From contig NZ_JAUDCO010000003.1 in NCBI RefSeq assembly GCF_030373545.1, positions 62,001 through 126,000 on the forward strand: DNA of 64,000 bases. The letters run 5' to 3'. Position 1 is the stretch's first letter. Each line of letters opens with the position of its first letter. Source of the DNA: Collinsella tanakaei. GTDB taxonomy: Bacteria > Actinomycetota > Coriobacteriia > Coriobacteriales > Coriobacteriaceae. A program made the position numbers and the translations under genes. Under the pieces are notes generated by a model, which was not told the DNA's origin, made no database searches, and saw nothing but the letters and a program-made list of their open reading frames with translations. This document shows, one piece after another, positions 17,014-25,985 of the stretch.

Positions 17014-17847
17014 CTACGAGACGAGTTCGAGCAGCCGGTCGATCACCTGGGCCACGCCGCGGTCGTTGTTGGACGGCGCCAGGAAGCGCGCATGCGCGTG
17101 CATGTGCTCCTCGGCGTTGGCGACGGTGTAGCTGTGCCCGACGGCCTTGAGCATGGGGATGTCGTTGTACGTGTCGCCGAACGCAGCCGCTTCGGCGGGC
17201 GCCACGCCCAGGTGCTCGCACAGGCGCTCGATGCCGGTGCCCTTGTCGACGCCCTTGTTCATGAAGTCGATCCACTCCTTGCCGGCGTTGGTCACCGAGA
17301 AGCGGTCGGACCATGCGGCGTCATAGGTGCTCGCGAAGACCTCCTCGGCGGTGCGGTCCGGGAAGTAGACCGTGTACTTGTTCACGTCGGCGTCGAGCTC
17401 GTCAAGGGAGTCGAGGTAGACGATCTTGGTGAAGAAGCGCCGGAAGAAGTCGTCGTACACCTCGTCGCAGCGGCGCAGGTAACCCGCCTCGATGCCGCAG
17501 ACCACCGGGCAGCCGCGCCCGTCCGCGAGCGTGTAGTCGATGAGCTCGTGGTAGGTCGGCACGTCGATGAGGTCCTTGTAGATGAGCTCGCCGCGGCAGC
17601 AGATGGCGGCGCCGTTGTCGGACAGCAGGGCCATGTGGTCGGCGACCTCGCTGAACATGTCCATCAGCGTGTAGAGGGGCCGTCCGCTCGCCGCGCAGAA
17701 CGTGATGCCCGCCTCGTCGAGCGCGCAGATGCGCTCGAGCATATGCGGCGGCATGCTGCCGTCGTCGGCGAGCAGCGTGCAGTCCATGTCCGCCGCGACG
17801 AGCTTGACGCGCGGCAGCTCGGTATCGCTCTCAAACCCCTGGATCAC
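17014..17847 (-). CDS. Cof-type HAD-IIB phosphatase
   Basis: The 277-residue protein is a HAD hydrolase of the Cof/YbjI type. Motif I is AADMDCTLL (Asp 20 and 22), motif II FCAASGRPLYT, the C2B cap lies in the middle, and motif IV is AFGDTYNDIPMLKAVGHSY. Such enzymes remove phosphate from sugar phosphates, FMN or pyridoxal phosphate, with broad specificity. The start is a GTG at 17847 with AAGGAG seven bases upstream. It follows polA by convergent... spacing of 84 bases in the same direction (polA is downstream of it). Confidence 0.87.
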   Translation of the reverse strand: MIQGFESDTELPRVKLVAADMDCTLLADDGSMPPHMLERICALDEAGITFCAASGRPLYTLMDMFSEVADHMALLSDNGAAICCRGELIYKDLIDVPTYHELIDYTLADGRGCPVVCGIEAGYLRRCDEVYDDFFRRFFTKIVYLDSLDELDADVNKYTVYFPDRTAEEVFASTYDAAWSDRFSVTNAGKEWIDFMNKGVDKGTGIERLCEHLGVAPAEAAAFGDTYNDIPMLKAVGHSYTVANAEEHMHAHARFLAPSNNDRGVAQVIDRLLELVS

Positions 17848-17931
17848 GTGTGTTCTCCTTCGTCATCTGACGGACGGCCGCAGCCGCCCGCCTCGCTTCT
17901 TCGTAGGTAGGGCCGGTGGCACCCGGATATG

Positions 17932-20715
17932 CTACTTGGCGTCCGCCCAGGTGACGCCCGTGGAGGCCTCGGCGATCAGCGGAACGCGCAGAGAGACCAC
18001 GCCCTCCATCTCCTCGCGGACCATAGCGGTCAGGCGCTCAACCTCGTCCTCGGGGCACTCGAAGTCCAACTCGTCGTGCACCTGCAGGATCATGCGCGCG
18101 GCAAAGCCCTCATCGCGCAGGCGGCGCGCCACACGTGCCATGGCGATCTTGATGATGTCGGCGGCGCTACCCTGCATGGGGTGGTTCATGGCGGTGCGCT
18201 CGCCGAACGCGCGCTGCGCGGGGTTGCGCATCTTGAACTCGGGGATGGGGCGGCGCCTGCCGAACATCGTCTCCGCGTAGCCGCGGGCTTTCGCCTCGGC
18301 GACCGTGCGGTCCAGATAGGTGCGCACGCCGGGATACGCCCGGAAGTACGCCTCGATCATCTCGCGCGCCTCTGCCATGGGGATGTCCAGCGACTGGGAC
18401 AGGCCGTAGGCCTGCTGGCCGTACACGATGCCAAAGTTGACGGCCTTGGCGCGGCTGCGCAGCTCGCGCGTGACCTCGGACACGGGCACACCGAACACGC
18501 GCGCGGCGGTCTCGGCGTGGAAGTCCTCGCCTTCGTTGAACGCCGCCACCAGATGCTCGTCGGCCGAGAGGTGCGCGAGCAGTCGCAGCTCGATCTGGGA
18601 GTAGTCGACCGCCAAGAACACCTTGCCCTCGCCGGCCGAGAACGCGGTCTTCACCGTATGGCCCAGCTCGGAGCGGGTCGGGATGTTCTGCAGGTTGGGG
18701 TTGGACGAGGACAGGCGGCCGGTGGCGGTGATGGTCTGGTTGTAGGTGGTGTGCACGCGGCGGTCGCCGTACTGCCCGGCAAGCGGGCCCAGCGTGTCCA
18801 GGTACGTGGACTTGATCTTGCTCTTCTCGCGCCACTCCAGGATGAGGCGGACCACCTCGTGGTCGCGCGCGAGGTCCTCGAGCACCTTGGCGTTGGTGGA
18901 GTAATAGCCGCGCTGGGTTTTCTTGAGACCCTTGGTGGGCAGGCCCATCACGTCGAACAGCACGTGCGACAGCTGCATGGGGCTGCCGATATTGAAGGTC
19001 TCGTCGCCGGCGAGCGCGCGGATGCGGTCGGCGAGCTCGTCGATCTGGCCGGAGAGCTTGTCGGACATGGCCGCCAGGCGCGCGGGGTCCACGAGCATGC
19101 CGGCGCGCTCCATGTCCACGAGGACGGGCACGAGCGGCATCTCGATCTGGGTGAACACGCCGACGGCGTCGTTCGCGTCGAGCGCCGTCGCGAGCGGCTC
19201 GAGGGCCGCCAGGGCAAGGGCGGCCGAGCGGGCGGCAGCCGGCAGCGCGTCAGCTGCGGCCCCGTCCTCCCCTGCTGCCGCGGGCAGCGGAGCGTGCAGG
19301 TAGGTGTCGGCGATGTAGCCGTCGTCAAACGACGAGCGCGCCGAGTCGAGCAGGTACGCCGCGACCACCGTGTCAAAGATGCGCGCCGCATCGACGTCGA
19401 GCGCGTCCATGAGGGCGGGCACGGCGGAGTCGGCGGGCACGAGCTCGTGGATAAGGGCCTTCACGTCGGGCGAGACCACCTTGCCCGCGGCGAACAGGCG
19501 GCCGAGTACCCCGGCGATGAGGCCATGGGAGAAATCGAAGCCGTCGGATGCGGGCAGCGCATCCGCGACGCCGCCATCGGGCTCCTCGAAGGCGAGCAGC
19601 ACGTCGGGCAGCGCCACCCACAGCGTGTGGGTCAGGCCGAACAGCGCCCCGTCTTCGCGGTCGTCATCGAGCACCGCGGCGACCCACTCCCCCGCCTCGA
19701 GCGCGGCGGAGAGCCGTGCTGCAGCCCGGGCAACGCCTTCGCCGGATGCGGCGCGCGCATAGATGGTCTCGGGCAGCTCCATGCAGGCGGCCGTCGCAGA
19801 CGCCGCACCGCCGTCGTCGCCGATCAGCGCGAGGAAACGGTTCTGCATGGCGTTGATGCCGAGCTCGCCCAGGGCCGCCGACACCGCGGCCGCATCGTAG
19901 GCCGGAAACGCCGTGTGCTCGAAGTCGAGTTCGACCGGGGCGTTCGTCTGAATGGTCGCCACGCGGCGCGAGAGCAGCGCGTCGTCGATATGGGCGCGCA
20001 GGTTCTCGCCCATCTTGCCCTTGACCTCGTCGGCGTGCGCGATGACCTCGTCGAGCGAGCCGTACTGGGCGATAAGCGCGCTGGCCTTCTTGGGACCGAT
20101 GCCGGGCACGCCGGGGATGTTGTCGGAGGTGTCGCCCTTGAGACCGTAGAAGTCGGGCACGAGCTCGGGCGTGATGCCGTGGTAGAGGTCCTCGACCGAC
20201 TCGGGCGTCATGATCTGCACGTCGGACAGGCCCTTCTTGGTGCCGACGATCTTGACGTGCTCGGTGGACAGCTGGTACATGTCGCGATCGCCGGTGATGA
20301 GGTACATGTCGCAGCCGGCGGCCTCGCCCGTGCGCGCGAGCGTGCCCAGGATGTCGTCACCCTCCCAGCCCTCGGCCTCGAGGATGGGCACGGACAGCTC
20401 GCCGAGGAGCTTCTTGATCATGGGGAACTGCTCGCGCAGGTCGGGATCCATGGGCGGGCGCTGGGCCTTGTACTGCGGCAGCATCTCCATGCGCACGCGC
20501 GGCTTGCCGCGGTCAAACGCCACGGCGACGCCGTCCGGATGGAAGGCGTCGATCATCTTGAGGAACATGTTGAGGAAGCCGAAGATGGCGTTCGTGGGCC
20601 TGCCGTCCGGCGCGTTCATGGTGGGCGGCACGGCGTGGAAGGCACGGTGCATGAGCGAGTTGCCGTCGATGACGGCGAAAATGCGGCGGGTGTCGGCGGC
20701 GGGAGTGTCGGGCAT
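17932..20715 (-). CDS. polA: DNA polymerase I
   Basis: The 927-residue protein has a 5'-3' exonuclease domain (about 1-300; FAVIDGNSLMHRAFHA, GDRDMYQL, GVPGIGPKKASALI), a middle domain in the place of the 3'-5' proofreading exonuclease (about 330-530), and a polymerase domain with motif A DYSQIELRLLAHLS, motif B RSRAKAVNFGIVYGQQAYGL and motif C QVHDELDFE. It fills gaps and removes RNA primers in replication and repair. The middle domain lacks obvious DxE-type metal residues, as in other Gram-positive Pol I proteins, so proofreading is probably absent. The start at 20715 has GAGAGGA upstream. Confidence 0.97.
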   Translation of the reverse strand: MPDTPAADTRRIFAVIDGNSLMHRAFHAVPPTMNAPDGRPTNAIFGFLNMFLKMIDAFHPDGVAVAFDRGKPRVRMEMLPQYKAQRPPMDPDLREQFPMIKKLLGELSVPILEAEGWEGDDILGTLARTGEAAGCDMYLITGDRDMYQLSTEHVKIVGTKKGLSDVQIMTPESVEDLYHGITPELVPDFYGLKGDTSDNIPGVPGIGPKKASALIAQYGSLDEVIAHADEVKGKMGENLRAHIDDALLSRRVATIQTNAPVELDFEHTAFPAYDAAAVSAALGELGINAMQNRFLALIGDDGGAASATAACMELPETIYARAASGEGVARAAARLSAALEAGEWVAAVLDDDREDGALFGLTHTLWVALPDVLLAFEEPDGGVADALPASDGFDFSHGLIAGVLGRLFAAGKVVSPDVKALIHELVPADSAVPALMDALDVDAARIFDTVVAAYLLDSARSSFDDGYIADTYLHAPLPAAAGEDGAAADALPAAARSAALALAALEPLATALDANDAVGVFTQIEMPLVPVLVDMERAGMLVDPARLAAMSDKLSGQIDELADRIRALAGDETFNIGSPMQLSHVLFDVMGLPTKGLKKTQRGYYSTNAKVLEDLARDHEVVRLILEWREKSKIKSTYLDTLGPLAGQYGDRRVHTTYNQTITATGRLSSSNPNLQNIPTRSELGHTVKTAFSAGEGKVFLAVDYSQIELRLLAHLSADEHLVAAFNEGEDFHAETAARVFGVPVSEVTRELRSRAKAVNFGIVYGQQAYGLSQSLDIPMAEAREMIEAYFRAYPGVRTYLDRTVAEAKARGYAETMFGRRRPIPEFKMRNPAQRAFGERTAMNHPMQGSAADIIKIAMARVARRLRDEGFAARMILQVHDELDFECPEDEVERLTAMVREEMEGVVSLRVPLIAEASTGVTWADAK

Positions 20716-20859
20716 GGGAGACGTCCTCTCGTAAGAATTGCTCCCACCAGTCTACTCGCCCGCACCGACGCGCGCGAGTGCGGGAGCGGGACGCGACATT
20801 TTTTGCAGGGGGCGGGATGCGCTGCTGCGCCATCTGCGGCGGCATAGCAGCGCTCTCGG

Positions 20860-20865
20860 TATAAT
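20860..20865 (+). promoter_or_regulatory. -10 element of the MNT nucleotidyltransferase gene
   Basis: A perfect TATAAT lies 19 bases before the start codon at 20885; no good -35 is seen. The leader would be very short, with AGGAGG just after the likely transcription start. Confidence 0.45.
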
Positions 20866-20884
20866 CGCCTCGTAGGAGGCCACC

Positions 20885-21175
20885 ATGCTCGAAATATCAA
20901 CGATCCGACACGCCGTCCAACGCGTGGCTCAAGCTTACGGGCTGACCCGAGCCACTCCTTTTGGCAGCTTTGCCAGAGGAAGGGCTGATGACTCATCCGA
21001 CGTCGACCTTGTCGTGGAGACATCCCGGCCCTTGGGCTTTGCGCGAGGCGCCATAAGCAACGAACTCGAGGAAGAGCTAGGCAGACCTGTCGATATCGTC
21101 TTCGGCGCCGCGAACCTCTACCCCTTCGTCCGAGAGGCTTTTGAGCGCGAAGGGGTAACGCTTTATGAGGAGTGA
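20885..21175 (+). CDS. MNT-domain nucleotidyltransferase (MntA-like antitoxin family)
   Basis: The 96-residue protein is a minimal nucleotidyltransferase: GSFARGRADDSSDVDLVVE (about residues 27-45) is the GS-x-DxD catalytic motif, followed by a third acidic strand VDIVFG. Members are usually paired with a HEPN-domain (DUF86) toxin that they inactivate by AMPylation. Here an ATG at 21165 inside the end of the gene opens a frame resembling the start of such a partner, but it breaks off (see 21165-21296). AGGAGG precedes the start by five bases. GC content drops towards its 3' end, where the AT-rich island begins. Confidence 0.82.
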   Translation: MLEISTIRHAVQRVAQAYGLTRATPFGSFARGRADDSSDVDLVVETSRPLGFARGAISNELEEELGRPVDIVFGAANLYPFVREAFEREGVTLYEE

Positions 21176-21296
21176 GGATGTCATGAAACGTCAGCTCAAT
21201 GATATAAGCCGCGTTTTCTTAACTCCTCGCTCGTGCGAAACTGCTCCGCTTCGGGCACTTCGACAAACTCCACCGTCTTGTCGTAGTTTTTCTTAA
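21165..21296 (+). pseudogene. Possible remnant of a HEPN (DUF86) toxin gene
   Basis: A frame starting at ATG 21165 overlaps the end of the MNT gene and begins MRSEDVMKRQLNDISRVF, the kind of N-terminus seen in DUF86/HEPN partners (M-R-x-E-D...I). From about codon 19 it runs into sequence that belongs to the opposite-strand GIY-YIG gene and stops after 43 codons. It is read as a partner gene truncated when the AT-rich island arrived. The evidence is the position and about 18 residues only. Confidence 0.35.
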
Positions 21297-22518
21297 CAAC
21301 TTCTTCGATTTCGCTGAGCGATACGTTAAAGAACTCCCTGCGCTGGTTGACGATATTGACTTTACGGTCTTCAAATTCTCGATGTAGGGCAGCTTCCAGC
21401 TTGGGCGCATCATCGCAAAAAATCATTGCATGGACATCAAAGTTGAATGGAACGGATGCATCTCCCAACTCGCGGATTCGATCCATGGGTTCGAGGCGAC
21501 GGGTCATTCCTATCTTGTATACGTTCTCCCCAAAAGACCCGATGTTCGAGATGACATATACAAAGCCCGCTTTCTGATTCGCCTCCCTGTAATCAACATC
21601 TGCCACAGCGGTCTCGACATCATCGAGCTTAGCCTTCAGCTCCTCTGCTCTTTTCTCAAGATTCTCTTTTTCGTTATCGTTTGCAGTCTTTAAACGCTCG
21701 ACCACCTCTTTATACGCATTTAGATACTGGGTCTTTTCTTTTTCGAGCTTCTTTCTCGCCGCCGCAATCTCTTGGGAAAGTTTTCGAGCTTCACGTTCTT
21801 GTTCGCGCGCTTCCCGGAGCGCCTCTTTTTCGCGCTCCTTTTGCAATGCGAACTCGTAAGCAAGCCGAACTTCCTCTTCCTTAAGCTGCTGATAGCGAGC
21901 CGGGACTTCAATCCCCAACGTTGAACCCAGCCTATTGATGGCGGAGGCAGTCTTATAAACCTGCTCGATTGACCTGTTTATATTAGTTGCCTTCACTTTG
22001 CGCACGATTTCATCGCATTCACCGTTATACGCACGCATCAGGAGCTTCGTAGTCTCCTTAACCATCTTCTTACCTTTAGAAGCGCTCCCGTTGACCGTCC
22101 ACGTTGTCGACGCCGCGGCCCTGTTGATGTCCTTGATTAGCTCCTTCTGAATCTCGCGACACGCTTTTAGTCTATCTTTGAACTGCGTGGAATTAGAGAA
22201 ATCGAACCTTGGCTCATATAGCCCGTAATCCTGAACGAGAATAGCATCGTCAAAGATGACGAGCTGCGCCTGCTTCTCTTCTATTTCTCTCTGAAGCTGC
22301 TTGTCTGTTTCATTATGAAGTTTAATTCTCTGTCTTATCTCTTCAAGATTCCCTTGTTCTTGAGCCTCTTGGGTCTTTAGGACGTCAATGCGTTGCTGTA
22401 TGGACATAGCGTCACGCATCTCGGGAGTCATCATTGCCTGAAGCTGCTCAACGGCTTTCGATAGCCTTTCCGCCCGCTCCTTGTACTCTTTTGCTTTAAA
22501 GACATCTGATATAGCCAT
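21196..22518 (-). CDS. DUF4041 / GIY-YIG (T5orf172, MUG113) protein
   Basis: The 440-residue protein starts with a coiled coil (about residues 8-95), continues with a DUF4041-type domain (SKGKKMVKETTKLLMRAYNGECDEIVRKVKATN near 152-184), a long charged coiled coil rich in E/K/R (about 215-320), and a C-terminal GIY-YIG-like nuclease fold (VYVISNIGSFGENVYKIGMTRR, then EAALHREF). Proteins with this layout occur in phages and mobile regions and are suspected DNA-acting or defence factors; the biochemical role is unknown. The gene is clearly AT-richer than all neighbours and uses codons such as AGA, TTA and ATA, a sign of transfer. A perfect 17-bp palindrome lies just upstream. Confidence 0.85.
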   Translation of the reverse strand: MAISDVFKAKEYKERAERLSKAVEQLQAMMTPEMRDAMSIQQRIDVLKTQEAQEQGNLEEIRQRIKLHNETDKQLQREIEEKQAQLVIFDDAILVQDYGLYEPRFDFSNSTQFKDRLKACREIQKELIKDINRAAASTTWTVNGSASKGKKMVKETTKLLMRAYNGECDEIVRKVKATNINRSIEQVYKTASAINRLGSTLGIEVPARYQQLKEEEVRLAYEFALQKEREKEALREAREQEREARKLSQEIAAARKKLEKEKTQYLNAYKEVVERLKTANDNEKENLEKRAEELKAKLDDVETAVADVDYREANQKAGFVYVISNIGSFGENVYKIGMTRRLEPMDRIRELGDASVPFNFDVHAMIFCDDAPKLEAALHREFEDRKVNIVNQRREFFNVSLSEIEEVVKKNYDKTVEFVEVPEAEQFRTSEELRKRGLYH

Positions 22519-22544
22519 CGAACAGACTCCATCCTTTGATATCT

Positions 22545-22561
22545 ATTACACGCAGTGTAAT
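22545..22561 (-). promoter_or_regulatory. Palindromic operator before the GIY-YIG gene
   Basis: ATTACAC-GCA-GTGTAAT is a perfect inverted repeat lying 27 bases before the start codon at 22518. It occupies the space between a possible -35 TTGCGC (22567-22562, minus strand) and a weak -10 TAGATA, the usual place for a repressor site. Confidence 0.45.
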
Positions 22562-22784
22562 GCGCAACATTATTAGCAATAACCGAAGCCTATACCTTCA
22601 AAGCTTCATTCTCCTTAGCTCGCGGCTATTATTCGACAAGCAGTTTTCTTAGCACAGAAGTTATCGCCTCGTTTAGCGCACAGTCTTACCCCCCCCTCCC
22701 CCACCAAAACCCTACACCATCACTAGGAATCCCGTGCTACCATACCCTGCGGTAACTATCCGCATCGATACGGGGAGGCCCATT

Positions 22785-24176
22785 TTGGAGCGTCCGAACG
22801 CATGGAACAAGTACGGTGAGTCCGACATCGCCGAGCTCGAGCAGCTCTGCAGCGACTACCGCACCTTCATCAGCGAAAACAAGACCGAGCGCGAGTGCGT
22901 GTCGGCAAGCATCAAGCTCGCCGAGGCCGCCGGCTACAAGAACCTCGACGACGTCGTGGCGCAGGACGGCACCCTTGCCGCGGGCGACAAGGTCTACGCT
23001 GTCTGCCACAACAAGACCATCATGCTCGTCAACCTGGGCTCCGCCCCGATCGAGCAGGGCGTGAACATCCTCGGCGCCCACATCGACTCCCCGCGTCTGG
23101 ACATCAAGCAGAACCCCCTGTACGAGGCCGGCGACATGGCCTACCTCGACACGCACTACTACGGCGGCGTCAAGGCCTACCACTGGGTCGCCACGCCGCT
23201 CGCCATCCACGGCGTCGTGTGCAAGAAGGACGGCACCACCGTCCAGGTCTGTATCGGCGAGGATGCCTCCGACCCCGTGTTCTGCATCTCCGACCTGCTC
23301 ATCCATCTGTCCGCCGATCAGATGAAGAAACCTGCCGCCGAGGCCGTCGATCACGAGAACCTCGACCTCATCGCCGGTGGCCGTCCCGTCGTCATCGCCG
23401 GTGACGAGGCGCCCAAGGAGCCTGTCAAGCAGATGCTCGTCGACCTGATGCGCGACAAGTACGACCTTGCCGAGGAGGACTTCCTCTCCGCCGAGCTCGA
23501 GGTCGTGCCGGCTGGCCCCGCCCGCGAGATGGGCCTCGACCGCTCCATGATCTTGGGCTACGGCCAGGACGACCGCGTGTGCGCCTACACCTCGCTCGCC
23601 GCCCAGCTTGCCGTGCCCTCCGTGAAGCGCACCTCCGTCACGCTGCTCGTGGACAAGGAGGAGATCGGCTCCGTCGGTGCCTCCGGCATGACGAGCCGCT
23701 TCTTCGAGAACGCCATGGCCGAGATCATGGAGCTCGCCGGCGAGGGCGGTGAGCTGCGCCTGCGCCGCGCGCTCGCCAACTCGCGCATGCTGTCCTCCGA
23801 CGTGTCGGCTGGCTTCGATACGCTCTACGCCGACCGCTTCGAGAAGAAGAACGCCGCCATCATGGGTCACGGCCTGTGCTTCAACAAATACACGGGTAGC
23901 CGCGGCAAGTCCGGCTCCAACGACGCCGACGCTGAGTACATGGCGCTCGTGCGCGACATCATGGACGAGGCCGGCGTGGACTTCCAGACCTGCGAGCTCG
24001 GCCGCATCGGCGCGGGCGGCGGCGGCACGATCGCCTACATCCTCGCCGAGTACGGCATGGACGTGATCGACTCCGGCGTGGCCGTGCTGTCCATGCACGC
24101 CCTATGGGAGGTCACCAACAAGGCCGACGTGTACGAGGCCTACAAGGGCTACAAGGCGTTCATCGAGCGCGCGTAG
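22785..24176 (+). CDS. M18 family aminopeptidase (aspartyl aminopeptidase type)
   Basis: The 463-residue protein is a two-zinc cytosolic aminopeptidase. It begins ERPNAWNKYGE as in the family and shows GAHIDSPRLDIKQNPLYE (first metal His), DKEEIGSVGASGM with the Glu pair, SADVSAGFD-type segment SSDVSAGFDTLY, and a C-terminal SMHALWEV with the last metal His. M18 enzymes remove acidic N-terminal residues or act broadly in peptide turnover. The start is taken as TTG at 22785, seven bases after GGGGAGG and in line with family N-termini; a GTG at 22734 would add 17 unlike residues. Confidence 0.92.
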   Translation: MERPNAWNKYGESDIAELEQLCSDYRTFISENKTERECVSASIKLAEAAGYKNLDDVVAQDGTLAAGDKVYAVCHNKTIMLVNLGSAPIEQGVNILGAHIDSPRLDIKQNPLYEAGDMAYLDTHYYGGVKAYHWVATPLAIHGVVCKKDGTTVQVCIGEDASDPVFCISDLLIHLSADQMKKPAAEAVDHENLDLIAGGRPVVIAGDEAPKEPVKQMLVDLMRDKYDLAEEDFLSAELEVVPAGPAREMGLDRSMILGYGQDDRVCAYTSLAAQLAVPSVKRTSVTLLVDKEEIGSVGASGMTSRFFENAMAEIMELAGEGGELRLRRALANSRMLSSDVSAGFDTLYADRFEKKNAAIMGHGLCFNKYTGSRGKSGSNDADAEYMALVRDIMDEAGVDFQTCELGRIGAGGGGTIAYILAEYGMDVIDSGVAVLSMHALWEVTNKADVYEAYKGYKAFIERA

Positions 24177-24215
24177 CGCTCGCCGCGCGTAAAGCCCGCA
24201 ACGCATTTGCCGTGA

Positions 24216-24244
24216 GGCCCGCGTGTCCTTTGGGACGCGCGGCC
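24216..24244 (+). terminator. Hairpin after the M18 aminopeptidase gene
   Basis: GGCCCGCGTGTCC and GGGACGCGCGGCC pair imperfectly around a TTT loop 40 bases after the stop codon, followed by TTCTGC. Confidence 0.5.
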
Positions 24245-24353
24245 TTCTGCATGGCGCGGGGCATGGGGAATGGGCAGCTCGCCCCGCCGCTTCATCCGCA
24301 GCGGGTATGATGGGATGCGAAGTTGTCCGCCCCGCATCGGAAAGGGATCCAAC

Positions 24354-25157
24354 ATGCTGCAGGTCATCGTTTCGCCCGCCAAGCAGATGCGGGTCGCCTC
24401 GGATTCCTTTGCGCCTCGCGGGATCCCGCCGTTTCCCGCCAAGACCGCCCGGCTCGTCCGGTCGCTGCGCGACATCGAGCGCGCCGAGGGCGCCGAGGGG
24501 CTGCGCGAACTGTGGCGCGTAAACGACAAGCTGCTTGCCGAGAACGTTGAGCGCCTGCACGAGTTTTGCGTTGTTTCCGATGAATACCAGCTGGACGATC
24601 CTGCAATCACTCGCCTCGCCTCCCCCGCCGTCTTCTCTTACGTGGGGATTCAATACCGCAGCATGGCGCCCGAGGTCATGGGCGTTGACGAGCTCGAATG
24701 GCTTCAGGAACACCTGTGGGTGCTCTCGGGCCTCTACGGATGCGTGCGCCCCTTTGACGCCGTGGAGCCCTACCGGCTTGAGATGGGCGCGAAGCTCGCC
24801 GTGGACGGTGCGCGCGACCTGTACGCGTTCTGGGAGCCCGACATCGCCCGCGCGATATGCGACGGCCAGCCGACCACGCTGGTGAATCTCGCGAGCGTGG
24901 AGTACGCCAAGGCCGTTCTACCGCATATGCCCGCGAATTCAGCGGTCGTCACCTGCATCTTTGGCGAGGAACTCTGCGCAGGCAAGCCGGTGCAGCGCGC
25001 CACGGCGAGCAAGATCGCCCGCGGCTCGATGGTCCGCTGGATGGCCGAGCACGGTATCGAGGATGCTGCGGATCTTACCCGCTTCGACGTGGGCTACCGT
25101 TATGCTCCCGAGCTCTCCGCGGCCGACGGCTCGACCCTCGTCTTCATGGCGGACTGA
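24354..25157 (+). CDS. yaaA: Peroxide stress protein YaaA (DUF328)
   Basis: The 267-residue protein belongs to the YaaA/DUF328 family. It starts MLQVIVSPAKQM, shows the family segments YVGIQYRSM, LWVLSGLYGCVRPFDAVEPYRLEMG and NLASVEYAKAV. In E. coli YaaA lowers free iron and DNA damage during hydrogen peroxide stress; the biochemical activity is thought to involve DNA binding. The start at 24354 has AAAGGGA upstream; the frame's earlier ATG codons lack similarity to the family. Confidence 0.9.
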   Translation: MLQVIVSPAKQMRVASDSFAPRGIPPFPAKTARLVRSLRDIERAEGAEGLRELWRVNDKLLAENVERLHEFCVVSDEYQLDDPAITRLASPAVFSYVGIQYRSMAPEVMGVDELEWLQEHLWVLSGLYGCVRPFDAVEPYRLEMGAKLAVDGARDLYAFWEPDIARAICDGQPTTLVNLASVEYAKAVLPHMPANSAVVTCIFGEELCAGKPVQRATASKIARGSMVRWMAEHGIEDAADLTRFDVGYRYAPELSAADGSTLVFMAD

Positions 25158-25187
25158 GCGTGCGATGGCTGACGCTCATTACCTCGC

Positions 25188-25520
25188 CTATTTGTAGCCC
25201 GACTCGCGCATCAGGCGCTCGAAGTCGTCGGCGAAGCGCTTTTTCGCGCCGAGGCCGATGTTGAGCAAGCCCTCGCCCGCACCCGAAGCGATCGCCTCGA
25301 CGCGCGAGGACGCACCATCGCCCGTCACCACGATGGTCAGGCTCGCATAGTTGCCGTTGCGCAGGAAGAGCTTTTCGATCACGACAACGTACAGCTCGCT
25401 GTCGCCGAGCGACCGGTTGATCGTGTCCACCGTCTCGACCGACATGCCCAGCTGCGATATGGCGTGGCGCACGCGTTCCTTCGCGTCCTCGATACCGATA
25501 TTCGCTTGGAGCACGACCAT
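25188..25520 (-). CDS. Small conserved protein, DUF6054-like
   Basis: The 110-residue protein has alternating strands and helices (VVVIEKLFLRNGNYASLTIVVTGDGASSRVEAIASGAG) and a C-terminal helix ending FERLMRESGYK. It resembles small cytosolic proteins of Gram-positive anaerobes annotated DUF6054; this family name is from memory and the function is unknown. GGAGG lies five bases before the ATG at 25520. It is convergent with yaaA, 30 bases apart. Confidence 0.65.
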   Translation of the reverse strand: MVVLQANIGIEDAKERVRHAISQLGMSVETVDTINRSLGDSELYVVVIEKLFLRNGNYASLTIVVTGDGASSRVEAIASGAGEGLLNIGLGAKKRFADDFERLMRESGYK

Positions 25521-25582
25521 GGTGACCTCCTATCGTTGCGTCCAACCACGGGGAATGTGCGTCGGCGCCGCCGTGGGCGAAG

Positions 25583-25798
25583 CTAACCGCAGCACACGAG
25601 GGCGAGCATGAAGAACAGCAGGACCGCAGCCAAGGGGATCACGCAGCCCAAAAACATGTAGCTGCACGTCCCGCGCTCATTGCTGTTCGATTCGGACTCG
25701 TGCATGGTCCGCATTTCCTCTTCATACATGAGGTTTGCAAACGCCCGGTCGCCGATGCCGAGGTGGCCGTCTTTATCCCGATCCAAGAAGTCTTTCAT
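25583..25798 (-). CDS. Small single-pass membrane protein
   Basis: The 71-residue protein has an acidic N-terminal half, including DRDKDGHLG which looks like a calcium-binding EF-hand loop (a single half-hand, so binding is doubtful), and a C-terminal membrane helix (about residues 46-69, SYMFLGCVIPLAAVLLFFML) ending in CCG. GGAGG lies eight bases before the ATG. Because the helix is at the end, it would be tail-anchored with the charged part inside. No family is recognised. Confidence 0.65.
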   Translation of the reverse strand: MKDFLDRDKDGHLGIGDRAFANLMYEEEMRTMHESESNSNERGTCSYMFLGCVIPLAAVLLFFMLALVCCG

Positions 25799-25936
25799 AC
25801 GCTTCCTCCGCGACCGGCCCTGTCGGGCATTCGTTGTCCTGATGATACCCAGCGCGCAGCGGAAGCTATGCGGGGTTGCAGGTCGGCGGCAGAAGCACCC
25901 GGCGCGATGTTAAAAAACCCCAGGGGTATTTTTACA

Positions 25937-25967
25937 TTGAGCGGTATGGGCGCCGACGCGCTATAAT
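25937..25967 (+). promoter_or_regulatory. Promoter of the thiC riboswitch transcript
   Basis: TATAAT at 25962-25967 with TTGAGC at 25937-25942, 19 bp apart. The riboswitch starts about 20 bases later. Confidence 0.55.
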
Positions 25968-25985
25968 CGTGTCAACAATCGCATA

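Noticed and set aside
17929-20847. A 970-codon plus-strand frame opposite polA
   Set aside because: It is the antisense shadow of polA; composition is Gly/Val/Arg/His-rich and no motif is present.
24354-24713. Minus-strand frames opposite yaaA
   Set aside because: They are shadows of yaaA without start signals.
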